Shown: positions 1 through 6,458 of the stretch, piece after piece
How the letters are laid out: each line of letters opens with the position of its first letter
How positions within the stretch are numbered: the stretch's first letter is position 1
NCBI GenBank assembly: GCA_002396065.1
Contig: DGWE01000066.1
Span: 1-19,851 of the forward strand
Length of the DNA: 19,851 nucleotides
From: Eubacteriaceae bacterium UBA4266
Lineage (GTDB): Bacteria; Bacillota; Clostridia; Eubacteriales; Eubacteriaceae
Direction of reading: 5' to 3'
The notes under the pieces: generated by a model
Databases searched by the model: none
Seen by the model: the letters and a program-made list of their open reading frames with translations, nothing else
What the model was told of the DNA's origin: nothing
Translations under genes and position numbers: made by a program

Positions 1-176
1 AAAGTCGCGCCCATTTCAGGACAGCCGAGGATGGTGGTGTCGCAGTTTTCATAACCTGGAATCACGTTCTTGACCAGTCCGTCTGGTTCGAGCACAACGT
101 AATTGTTTTTCTTAACGATGGAACGATTGTCCAGAAGCGATTCGCGGTAACCCGTCTGATTGTTTAAATAACCCAT
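1..176 (-). CDS. allE: (S)-ureidoglycine aminohydrolase, N-terminal part (runs off the left edge)
   Basis: Only the first 58 codons are present; the gene continues beyond position 1. The reading frame starts MGYLNNQTGYRESLLDNRSI and continues through VVLEPDGLVKNVIPG and the ENCDTTILGCPEMGA region. This matches from memory the N-terminus of E. coli AllE (YlbA), which begins MGYLNNVTGYRE and has TPDGLVKNIIPGFENCDATIL. The family is a bicupin Mn-dependent enzyme that releases ammonia from (S)-ureidoglycine to give (S)-ureidoglycolate in cytoplasmic allantoin degradation. The metal-binding cupin residues lie outside the window. The start at 176 is supported by a GAGGA ribosome site about 9 nt upstream (GTGAGGAATC on the minus strand). 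It implies purine/allantoin catabolic genes off the left edge. Identity is strong even though the gene is truncated by the window. Confidence 0.9.
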   Translation of the reverse strand, partial: MGYLNNQTGYRESLLDNRSIVKKNNYVVLEPDGLVKNVIPGYENCDTTILGCPEMGAT

Positions 177-261
177 AAAAGATTCCTCACTTTCTCGGGA
201 TCGAAAACGATCTCTTTCAACCTTTTTTAATTTTGAACTAAATCTGTAACTTCAATTCTTT

Positions 262-275
262 TGATAGCTCTATCA
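262..275. promoter_or_regulatory. Candidate operator palindrome TGATAG-CT-CTATCA
   Basis: A 14-nt perfect inverted repeat (6-bp arms, 2-nt centre) lies about 90 nt upstream of the allE start, in otherwise low-complexity AT-rich DNA. Its position upstream of a purine-catabolic gene fits a regulator site (for example a GntR- or IclR-type repressor of allantoin genes), but no regulator gene is visible in the window to pair with it. Role is inferred only. Confidence 0.3.
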
Positions 276-369
276 TGCCACGTTCTGAGAAAAAATGCAA
301 GCAAATTTTAATAAAAATTTTAAAAAATCTATTATTTTTCAACCGGATTTTAATTTTTCGTTCAGACGG

Positions 370-398
370 TTGCATTTTAAACAAATCAGATATAAGAT
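370..398 (+). promoter_or_regulatory. Candidate sigma-A promoter for the alpha/beta hydrolase
   Basis: TTGCAT at 370-375 and TAAGAT at 393-398 are separated by 17 nt, in AT-rich DNA about 110 nt upstream of the hydrolase start. Both hexamers keep the most conserved bases (TTG of -35; T, A and the final AT of -10). No better-matching pair was seen in this spacer. Confidence 0.4.
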
Positions 399-506
399 GA
401 CTATTAAATTCTGCGGCCCTTTGCGCCGCCATCTCACTCACACCACACGTCAAACTTAAAATTAAAGAATCAATAAAGAAATTTAAAAACGAAAGGAGTG
501 CGCGCC

Positions 507-1355
507 ATGCAACGCGTCATCGATCTTAACCACCCCGACTACACCAAAAAAGCCACGGTCTACTTGAATCCTGAAAAGCCGGTCCGGGCGGCCGTCTTGT
601 ATTTCCACGGCGGCGGCCTGCTCTACGGCGAACGGGAGGACCTGCCCGAGGCCCACATCGAAGCCTTCACCGGCGCCGGCCTCGCCGTCATTGCCTTCGA
701 CTACCCGCTGGCGCCGGCCGCTGACCTCGACACCATCCTGTCCGACGTCCGCGCTTCTGCAAAATGCTACATCACGCATCCGGAAATCTTTGGCTTGGAC
801 AGCCTGCCCTATTTCCTCTGGGGGCGTTCCGCCGGCGCCTACCTCGCGCTGATGATCGCCGCCTCCGAGGATCTCCCCACCCCGCCGGCCGGCATCCTCT
901 CCTATTACGGCTACGGCTTTCTGACCGACCGCTGGGACACCACTCCGTCGCCCTATTACGCCGGGCTGCCCCAGGTGTCCAAGGACGCCTTCGACGCCGT
1001 CCCCCAGACCGTCCACGCCGACGGCCCGATGGCCACCCACTACAGCCTCTACGTCTACGCGAGACAAACCGGCGCCTGGCGCCGCCTGATTTACAAGGGG
1101 CGGGACAAATTCTTTTATTTGAACGACTCGCTGCGCAATGTGACGTCGCTGCCCGCGCCGCTCTTTGCCGCCCACGCCATCGCCGATCCGGACGTTCCCT
1201 TTGCCGAATTCACTGCTCTGTGCAGCAAATTCCATCCGAAGCGCTTTGTCGCGGCTGGAAATGTCCACGACTTTGACCGCGAAACCGACACCCTCCCTGC
1301 CAAGCAAGTGATCGCAGAAAGCCTGGCCTTTGTCGATCACTGCCTGAATCGTTAA
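507..1355 (+). CDS. Alpha/beta hydrolase (HSL/esterase-like)
   Basis: 282-residue cytoplasmic protein with an alpha/beta-hydrolase fold of the hormone-sensitive-lipase/acetyl-esterase type. Visible signatures are the oxyanion-hole HGGG at residues 34-37, the nucleophile elbow G-R-S-A-G at 106-110 (Ser108), a likely acid in the DPDVP segment (Asp227 or Asp229), and His254 in the VHDFDRE segment, in the order expected for the catalytic triad. No signal peptide or membrane segment is seen. The ATG at 507 is chosen because AAAGGAG sits 8 nt upstream; a GTG at 498 in the same frame overlaps that ribosome site. The substrate cannot be told from sequence; carboxylester hydrolysis is the family default. 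It is transcribed alone, between the allE spacer and a convergent TetR gene, and ends in a strong hairpin terminator. Confidence 0.85.
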   Translation: MQRVIDLNHPDYTKKATVYLNPEKPVRAAVLYFHGGGLLYGEREDLPEAHIEAFTGAGLAVIAFDYPLAPAADLDTILSDVRASAKCYITHPEIFGLDSLPYFLWGRSAGAYLALMIAASEDLPTPPAGILSYYGYGFLTDRWDTTPSPYYAGLPQVSKDAFDAVPQTVHADGPMATHYSLYVYARQTGAWRRLIYKGRDKFFYLNDSLRNVTSLPAPLFAAHAIADPDVPFAEFTALCSKFHPKRFVAAGNVHDFDRETDTLPAKQVIAESLAFVDHCLNR

Positions 1356-1359
1356 AAAC

Positions 1360-1413
1360 AAAGCGCCGCACCGGGTTGAATCATTTGAATGATTCAACCC
1401 GGTGCGGCGCTTT
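1360..1413. terminator. Bidirectional intrinsic terminator, perfect 26-bp stem
   Basis: Positions 1360-1385 and 1388-1413 are exact reverse complements (26 of 26) with only TG between them, so the whole element is close to a perfect palindrome. It has a GC-rich base (AAGCGCCGC / GCGGCGCTT) and lies between the convergent hydrolase and TetR genes. Its right arm overlaps the last two bases (1412-1413) of the TetR stop codon. It is flanked by short A and T runs, so it can act in both directions. Confidence 0.8.
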
Positions 1414-1993
1414 AATGTCCGCGAAGTCGTTTGTAAATATCGGCGCTGATTTCGGCCATTTCTTCTGGCGTCTCCTTCATTCCGCGGACGAACCAGCTCC
1501 GGATGATAATCGCCAGCATCGTGTTGGCCGCCACCTGCGCGTAATAGGCCGTTGGATCGGTATCGTCTACCCCTTTGCACAGGCCGAAATCCGGCCGGAC
1601 TGGCAGCCTTTGGTGAATGTTCATGAACAGCTTTACCTCTTCTTCGTCTGATTTCAACCATTCGAAGAGTTTCTTAAAGGCGGGCTCCGGTTCCGCGCCG
1701 GCCTGCACCGCTTTCAGCACATCGATCACCGCGCTGGTGTGGGTATTGTGAATATCCTGAATCACGTCGAGCTTCGAGTGGTAGTTTCGATAAAATCCCG
1801 CTCGGGAGACGCCGGACTTCGCGATGATCTCAGTCGTCGTGATGTCCTCGTAGCGCTTCTCCCCGAGCAAAATCAAAAGCGCCGTCTGGATACACGAGCG
1901 GGTCAGCGCTTTGGATTCGGCGTTGGACAGGCGCAGTGCCTCTTTTTTCTTAAGCTCCGATTGCGGATTCTGTTTCTTTTCTTTCGGGTTCAT
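1412..1993 (-). CDS. TetR/AcrR-family transcriptional regulator
   Basis: 193-residue predicted DNA-binding repressor. The N-terminal TetR domain is clear: an amphipathic helix (ALLILLGEKRYEDITTTEI) leads into a helix-turn-helix around residues 51-72 containing IAKSGVSRAGFYRNY and then HSKLDVI, the usual TetR ending of helix 3 and start of helix 4. The first 30 residues are very lysine-rich. The C-terminal ligand and dimer domain is divergent, as is normal. The ATG at 1993 has AGGA 9 nt upstream; an in-frame ATG at 2035 would add 14 residues but lacks a good ribosome site. It is divergent from a heterodimeric ABC exporter operon, and both promoters overlap candidate operator dyads, so the likely job is drug-responsive repression of the exporter and of itself. 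The ligand is unknown. Confidence 0.88.
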   Translation of the reverse strand: MNPKEKKQNPQSELKKKEALRLSNAESKALTRSCIQTALLILLGEKRYEDITTTEIIAKSGVSRAGFYRNYHSKLDVIQDIHNTHTSAVIDVLKAVQAGAEPEPAFKKLFEWLKSDEEEVKLFMNIHQRLPVRPDFGLCKGVDDTDPTAYYAQVAANTMLAIIIRSWFVRGMKETPEEMAEISADIYKRLRGH

Positions 1994-2065
1994 TTTGGTT
2001 TTTCCTATTTTTTCTTTTTTGATGAGACATTTCATTCATTTCTGTTCACTCGGTGCAAAACTGTA

Positions 2066-2094
2066 TTGACCTTTTAGGCCTTTGGTGATACATT
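2066..2094 (+). promoter_or_regulatory. Candidate promoter of the ABC exporter operon
   Basis: TTGACC at 2066-2071 and TACATT at 2089-2094 are 17 nt apart and precede the exporter start by about 70 nt. The -10 hexamer lies inside the dyad at 2084-2103, so a repressor bound there would block RNA polymerase directly. Confidence 0.5.
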
Positions 2095-2137
2095 TGTCAC
2101 ACCTAAACACTTGTCTTCACTATACCAAAGGACAAAT
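2079..2137. promoter_or_regulatory. Candidate TetR operator region with nested inverted repeats
   Basis: Three dyads are visible. GTGATACATTTGTCAC at 2085-2100 is symmetric at 6 of 8 positions. CCTTTGGT at 2079-2086 is the exact reverse complement of ACCAAAGG at 2124-2131. ATTTGTC at 2092-2098 is the exact reverse complement of GACAAAT at 2131-2137. The region spans the -10 of the rightward exporter promoter and the -10 of the leftward TetR promoter. Binding by the adjacent TetR protein is inferred from this geometry. Confidence 0.5.
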
Positions 2138-2147
2138 GATCTGTCAA
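2119..2147 (-). promoter_or_regulatory. Promoter of the TetR gene
   Basis: On the minus strand TTGACA (plus 2142-2147) is followed after exactly 17 nt by TATAGT (plus 2119-2124). This is close to the sigma-A consensus and points towards the TetR gene. It overlaps the inverted repeats between the two divergent transcripts, consistent with autoregulation. Confidence 0.65.
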
Positions 2148-2163
2148 TTTAAGGAGGAACAAC

Positions 2164-3921
2164 ATGCTACGGATCTTTAAAAATATCCGGCGCCGAGACT
2201 GGGCGCTTTTCGTCGGCGCCGTCGCGCTGATCGTCGTCCAGGTCTTTCTCGACCTCAGACTGCCGGATTACATGACCGACATCACCAAACTCATTGAAAC
2301 CCCGGGCAGCGAACTCCACGAGGTGTTGAAATCCGGCGGCAAAATGCTGGCCTGTGCCCTCGGGAGCCTGCTCTCCGGCGGGGTCACCGCCGTCATCGCG
2401 GCCAAAATCGCCGCGGATTTCTCTGCTGCTACCCGCAAAAAGCTTTACAACGCCGTTCAGAACTTTTCGATGGCGGAGATTCATCATTTCTCGACGTCGA
2501 GCTTGATCACCCGGATGACCAACGACGTCAACCAAGTACAGCTGCTGATTACGATGGGCATGGTCGCCATCGTCAAGGCGCCGATCATGGCGGTGTGGGC
2601 GATCACGAAAATCGCCGGCAAAAATGCGACCTGGACCATGGCCACCGGCGTCGCCGTCGTCCTGCTCTTTGTGCTCATCGGCATTGTCCTCTCGATGTGC
2701 GTGCCGCGATTCAGACGCATTCAGAGCCTGACCGATGACGTCAACCGGGTCACCCGGGAAGATTTGACGGGCCTGAAAGTCATCCGGGCGTACAACAACG
2801 CCGCGTATCAGACGTCCAAATTTGAAACCGTCAACGACAATCTGACGAACAACAACCTTTACACCGGGCATCGGATGGCGCTGATGATGCCGGGCATCCA
2901 GGCCGTGCTCAACGGACTGACCCTCGCCATCTACGCCCTCGGCGCGGTGATGATCAACAACGCGGCCATGACCGACAAGATCACGCTGTTCTCAAACATG
3001 GTCGTGTTCTCGTCCTACGCGATGCAAGTCATCATGGCCTTCATGCTCCTCGTCATGATTTACATGATTTACCCGAGGGCTTCCGTCGCGGCCCAGCGCA
3101 TTCTCGAAGTCACCGACACCAAGCCGTCTGTCGTCTCCGGCAGCCGGACCGAGGGCGAACCGGGACAGCGCGGAGAAATCGCCTTCCGTCACGTGAATTT
3201 CCGCTATCCGGACGAAAGCCGCGACGTGATTCACGACATTGACTTCACGGCTCACCGCGGCGAGACCGTTGCCCTAATCGGCGCGACCGGCTGCGGCAAG
3301 AGTACGATCATCAACCTGATCCCCCGTTTCTACGACACCACAGAGGGCCAAGTCCTCGTCGACGGCGTCGACGTCCGGGACTACACCGAGGCGGCCCTCA
3401 ACGACAAGATCGGCTACGTGGCGCAGAGCCCCGAACTCTTCCAGGGGACCCTCGCCACAAACATCGCCTTCGGCGAAACGGCGGCGGGCACTCCAGATGA
3501 CAATGCCGTGCACCGCGCTGCCCAGACCGCCGAGGCGGCCTCTTTCATCGCCGAAAATGAAAAGGGCTACGACCGCTTCGTCGCCCAGAGCGGCGCGAAC
3601 CTCTCCGGCGGACAGCGCCAGCGCGTCTCCATCGCCCGGGCCGTCGCCCGGGATCCTGAAATTCTGATCTTCGACGACGCCTTTTCGGCACTGGATTACA
3701 AAACCGACCGTCAGGTTCGGGAGAATTTAAAAACCGCCTGCGCCGGCGCGACCAAAATCATCGTCGCCCAGCGCATCGGCACCATCCGCGACGCTGACCG
3801 CATCCTCGTCATCAAGGACGGCGCCATCGTCGGAAACGGCACCCACCGCGACCTCATGGCGACCTGCGAGGAATACCAGCAGATTGCCCTGTCCCAGCTT
3901 TCAAAGGAGGAACTCGCATGA
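2164..3921 (+). CDS. Heterodimeric multidrug ABC exporter, subunit with degenerate ATP site
   Basis: 585-residue half-transporter: an N-terminal six-helix exporter membrane domain (about residues 15-310) fused to a nucleotide-binding domain (about 345-580). Walker A GATGCGKST is at 373-381, signature LSGGQ at 480-484, Walker B ILIFD at 500-504. The residue after Walker B is Asp505 instead of the catalytic Glu, and the switch (H-loop) residue is Gln536 instead of His (VAQRIGTI). These same substitutions mark the TM287/BmrC/LmrC side of heterodimeric exporters, so this subunit contributes the non-hydrolytic site. AGGAGG lies 6 nt before the start. It overlaps the next gene by ATGA and is divergent from a TetR gene. 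Substrate is unknown; drug or lipid-like export is the family expectation. Confidence 0.9.
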   Translation: MLRIFKNIRRRDWALFVGAVALIVVQVFLDLRLPDYMTDITKLIETPGSELHEVLKSGGKMLACALGSLLSGGVTAVIAAKIAADFSAATRKKLYNAVQNFSMAEIHHFSTSSLITRMTNDVNQVQLLITMGMVAIVKAPIMAVWAITKIAGKNATWTMATGVAVVLLFVLIGIVLSMCVPRFRRIQSLTDDVNRVTREDLTGLKVIRAYNNAAYQTSKFETVNDNLTNNNLYTGHRMALMMPGIQAVLNGLTLAIYALGAVMINNAAMTDKITLFSNMVVFSSYAMQVIMAFMLLVMIYMIYPRASVAAQRILEVTDTKPSVVSGSRTEGEPGQRGEIAFRHVNFRYPDESRDVIHDIDFTAHRGETVALIGATGCGKSTIINLIPRFYDTTEGQVLVDGVDVRDYTEAALNDKIGYVAQSPELFQGTLATNIAFGETAAGTPDDNAVHRAAQTAEAASFIAENEKGYDRFVAQSGANLSGGQRQRVSIARAVARDPEILIFDDAFSALDYKTDRQVRENLKTACAGATKIIVAQRIGTIRDADRILVIKDGAIVGNGTHRDLMATCEEYQQIALSQLSKEELA

Positions 3922-5741
3922 ACACCAATCAACCACAGCCCCGTCGCCGCGGCCCCCACGGCCCGGGTCCGCAGCTCGGCGTCCCGACCGAAAAAGTCGA
4001 TCTGCGCGCCAGTTGGGGGCGCATTCTCGGCTTCAATAAGAAATTTATCCCGATGATCGTCGTCGCCGTCATCGCGGCCGCTTTCGGTTCAGTGCTAATG
4101 ATCCTCGGACCGGACCGGCTTAAAGAAATCACGAACCTCATCGCCGAAGGCTTCATGACCGGCATCGACATGGACCGCATCTGGGATATCGTCCGGCTGC
4201 TGATCGCCATGTACGCCGGCAGTTTTGCCCTGTCTTTCCTGCAGCACTGGCTGCTCGCGACCGTCAACCAGCGGATTTCCCAATCCCTGCGCTCGGCAAT
4301 CCAGACGAAGATCCACCGGCTCCCGATGGCGTATTTTAATGGGGTCAGCACCGGGGACGTCCTCTCCCGTATGACCAACGACATCGACACCATCGGCCAA
4401 TCCTTCAACCAGGCGATCGGCATGTTGTTCACCTCGGTGGCCATGTTTGTCGGCGCCTTGGTCATGATGCTCAAGACCAATCTGACGATGACGGCCGCCG
4501 CGGCCATCGCCTCGCTGATCGGCTTCTTTCTGATGCAGTTTATCATGACCCATTCCCAGCATTATTTCACCGATCAGCAGAGCGACCTCGGCAAAATCAA
4601 CGGCCACGTCGAAGAAATCTTCACGAATCACACCACTGTCAAGATCTACAACGAAGCTGCAAATGAAGCGGCCGCCTTCGACAAAATGAACGAACACCTG
4701 AGACAAAGCGCTTTCCGCGCCCAGGGGATGTCCGGCCTGATGATGCCGCTGATGCAGTTCATCGGGAATTTCGGTTACGTCGCCGTATGCGTCACCGGCG
4801 CCTGGCTTGCCATTGACGGCCAGATTAAAGTCGGCGTTATCGTCGCGTTCATGCTCTATGTCCGGTATTTCACGCAGCCGCTGTCTCAGATTGCCCAGGC
4901 CTTCCAGTCGCTGCAGCTCGCCGGCGCCGCCGGCAACCGGGTATTCGATTTTCTCAGCGCCGACAACATGCCCGACGAATCGGATAAACAAAAATCCCTT
5001 CCGGAAATTAAGGGCACGGTCACCTTCGACCACGTTAAATTCGGCTACAACCCGGACAAAATCATCATTCACGACTTTACGGCTACGGCCAGGCCCGGCC
5101 AGAAAATTGCCATCGTCGGCCCCACCGGCGCCGGGAAGACGACCCTCATCAATCTGCTGATGCGCTTCTACGAAGTCGACAGCGGCCGCATCACCATCGA
5201 CGGCATCGACACCCGGGACATGACCCGGGAACAGGTCCACGATCAATTCTGTATGGTGCTTCAGGAGACCTGGCTCTTTGAGGGCACCCTCCGCGAAAAT
5301 CTGACCTTCGGCACCGAAGGCATCACCGACGGGCAGCTCGACCAGGCCTGCCGCGCCGTCGGCCTCGACCATTTCATCGCGACGCTCCCTGACGGCTACG
5401 ACACCATGCTTGACGACAAAACCGAACTCAGCCAGGGGCAGCGCCAGCAGCTGACCATCGCCCGGGCCATGCTCGAAAATAAACCGATGCTGATTCTCGA
5501 CGAAGCGACCTCATCGGTCGACACCCGCACCGAACAGCAGATTCAGCGCGCCATGGACACCCTCATGACCGGTCGGACCGCCTTTGTCATCGCCCACCGG
5601 CTCTCGACAATCCGCGACGCCGATCTGATTCTCGTGCTCCGGGACGGCGACGTCGTCGAAAGCGGCACCCACGAGGAACTGCTCGCACAAAACGGCTTCT
5701 ACGCCGACCTCTACATGAGCCAGTTCGACACCGCCGCGTAA
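3918..5741 (+). CDS. Heterodimeric multidrug ABC exporter, catalytically complete subunit
   Basis: 607-residue partner half-transporter. A proline/arginine-rich cytoplasmic N-terminus (PQPRRRGPHGPGPQ) is followed by six predicted membrane helices from about residue 35 to 330, then the ATPase domain. Walker A GPTGAGKTT is at 401-409, Walker B MLILD at 524-528 with catalytic Glu529, and switch His560 (VIAHRLSTI). Its signature is LSQGQ (504-508), not LSGGQ. In heterodimers the altered signature faces the degenerate Walker site of the partner, so the two genes complement each other exactly as in TM287/TM288-type pairs. Start ATG overlaps the upstream stop (ATGA) with AAAGGAGG 7 nt before it, giving translational coupling and equal subunit dose. 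Ends at a bidirectional terminator. Confidence 0.9.
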   Translation: MNTNQPQPRRRGPHGPGPQLGVPTEKVDLRASWGRILGFNKKFIPMIVVAVIAAAFGSVLMILGPDRLKEITNLIAEGFMTGIDMDRIWDIVRLLIAMYAGSFALSFLQHWLLATVNQRISQSLRSAIQTKIHRLPMAYFNGVSTGDVLSRMTNDIDTIGQSFNQAIGMLFTSVAMFVGALVMMLKTNLTMTAAAAIASLIGFFLMQFIMTHSQHYFTDQQSDLGKINGHVEEIFTNHTTVKIYNEAANEAAAFDKMNEHLRQSAFRAQGMSGLMMPLMQFIGNFGYVAVCVTGAWLAIDGQIKVGVIVAFMLYVRYFTQPLSQIAQAFQSLQLAGAAGNRVFDFLSADNMPDESDKQKSLPEIKGTVTFDHVKFGYNPDKIIIHDFTATARPGQKIAIVGPTGAGKTTLINLLMRFYEVDSGRITIDGIDTRDMTREQVHDQFCMVLQETWLFEGTLRENLTFGTEGITDGQLDQACRAVGLDHFIATLPDGYDTMLDDKTELSQGQRQQLTIARAMLENKPMLILDEATSSVDTRTEQQIQRAMDTLMTGRTAFVIAHRLSTIRDADLILVLRDGDVVESGTHEELLAQNGFYADLYMSQFDTAA

Positions 5742-5754
5742 AGTATTTTTCTAA

Positions 5755-5799
5755 AAAAATAAGCGCGTATGAAATCATACTTCACACGCGCTTTTATTG
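5755..5799. terminator. Bidirectional terminator between the ABC exporter and plsY
   Basis: AAGCGCGTATGAA at 5761-5773 pairs with TTCACACGCGCTT at 5781-5793 with one A/C mismatch and a 7-nt loop. A T-rich stretch follows on the plus strand and an A run (5753-5759) precedes it, which becomes the U-tract for transcription in the opposite direction. It lies between convergent genes. Confidence 0.75.
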
Positions 5800-5840
5800 T
5801 GCCACATATTAATTCACTCTGGTTCTCTATCTTCCACGCC

Positions 5841-6458
5841 TTATTTTTGCTTAATCTTCTCCCGGATCAGCCCGATCACATCGACTTCCGGCTCGGTGCC
5901 CTTGCGCATTTTCACCAAGCTTTTCCAATTGGACACCACCGCGAGCGCCGTCATCGTGGCGGCAATCCACCCTGCCGCAGGGCCCGCTGTGAGTGCCGCC
6001 GGGACGATGAACACGGCCGGTATGACAACGGCTCCGACACAAAGATAACGGGTCAGGATTACAGCCGCCGCACCGGCGATCAGCGCTGCAAAGCCCCATC
6101 CCGGCAGCATCAGCACCACACCGGAGCAAGTCACTGCGACACCTTTGCCGCCTTTGAACCGGTGCCAAAACGGAAAATTGTGCCCGAGGACCGCGCCGAG
6201 GGCGGTCAACCCGGCGACCGCCGCCGACCGGCCGAAGAGCAGCGCCGTCAAGAGCCACGCCGCCACCGTCTTTAAAATATCGCCTGCAAGGACGGCCATG
6301 CCGGTGCTAAACCCGAAGCAGCGCATCGCGTTAGCCATGCCCGGGTTGCCTGAGCCGGCCTCAAAAATCGAAACGCCCCGGCATCGTCCGGCAATCGCCG
6401 CGAACAGGACGCAGCCGCAGCCGTAGCCCACAGCCAGGCAGATCAGCGCGCGCTTCAT
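5841..6458 (-). CDS. plsY: PlsY-family glycerol-3-phosphate acyltransferase
   Basis: 205-residue integral membrane protein with five or so hydrophobic segments. It carries the three PlsY signature regions in order: GSGNPGMANAMR at 35-46, GDILKT at 59-64, and GHNFPFWHRFKGGKGVA at 92-108 (the GHxFPxFxxFKGGKGVA-type motif). PlsY transfers an acyl group from acyl-phosphate (made by PlsX) to sn-glycerol 3-phosphate, making lysophosphatidic acid at the membrane. The first motif reads GNPGMAN where canonical PlsY has GNIGATN, so this may be a divergent second paralogue. Start overlaps the larE stop (ATGA), so translation is coupled. The C-terminus is basic and cytoplasmic. Family assignment is firm; being the main housekeeping PlsY is not. 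Confidence 0.85.
   Translation of the reverse strand: MKRALICLAVGYGCGCVLFAAIAGRCRGVSIFEAGSGNPGMANAMRCFGFSTGMAVLAGDILKTVAAWLLTALLFGRSAAVAGLTALGAVLGHNFPFWHRFKGGKGVAVTCSGVVLMLPGWGFAALIAGAAAVILTRYLCVGAVVIPAVFIVPAALTAGPAAGWIAATMTALAVVSNWKSLVKMRKGTEPEVDVIGLIREKIKQK

Larger units (their letters stand above)
177..506. other. AT-rich divergent intergenic region, no gene seen
   Basis: This 330-nt spacer separates the leftward allE gene from the rightward hydrolase. It is much more AT-rich than the flanking genes, with homopolymeric A and T runs around 290-360. It holds a perfect short palindrome at 262-275 and a candidate rightward promoter at 370-398 (entered separately). The only open frame of note (238-453, minus) starts at TTG without a ribosome site and has a lysine/phenylalanine/isoleucine-rich composition typical of translated AT-rich spacer, so it is not called as a gene. 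Confidence 0.6.

Noticed and set aside
260..280. Possible sigma-54 promoter (TGGCATGATAGAGC on the minus strand) before allE
   Set aside because: GG-to-GC spacing is one base short and the TTGC element is not matched.
238..453. 71-codon minus-strand open frame in the allE-hydrolase spacer
   Set aside because: TTG start without ribosome site, AT-driven amino-acid composition, no recognisable motif.
483..1661. 392-codon minus-strand open frame across the hydrolase gene
   Set aside because: Antisense shadow of a clear alpha/beta hydrolase in GC-rich DNA; Gly/Val/Arg-rich low-information protein.
4095..5372. 425-codon minus-strand open frame inside the second ABC gene
   Set aside because: Antisense shadow; the plus frame has every ABC motif, the minus frame has none and no start signals.
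2164..5741. Idea that the degenerate ATPase residues mean a decaying gene
   Set aside because: The changes are exactly those of functional heterodimeric exporters and are complementary between the two subunits; both frames are intact.
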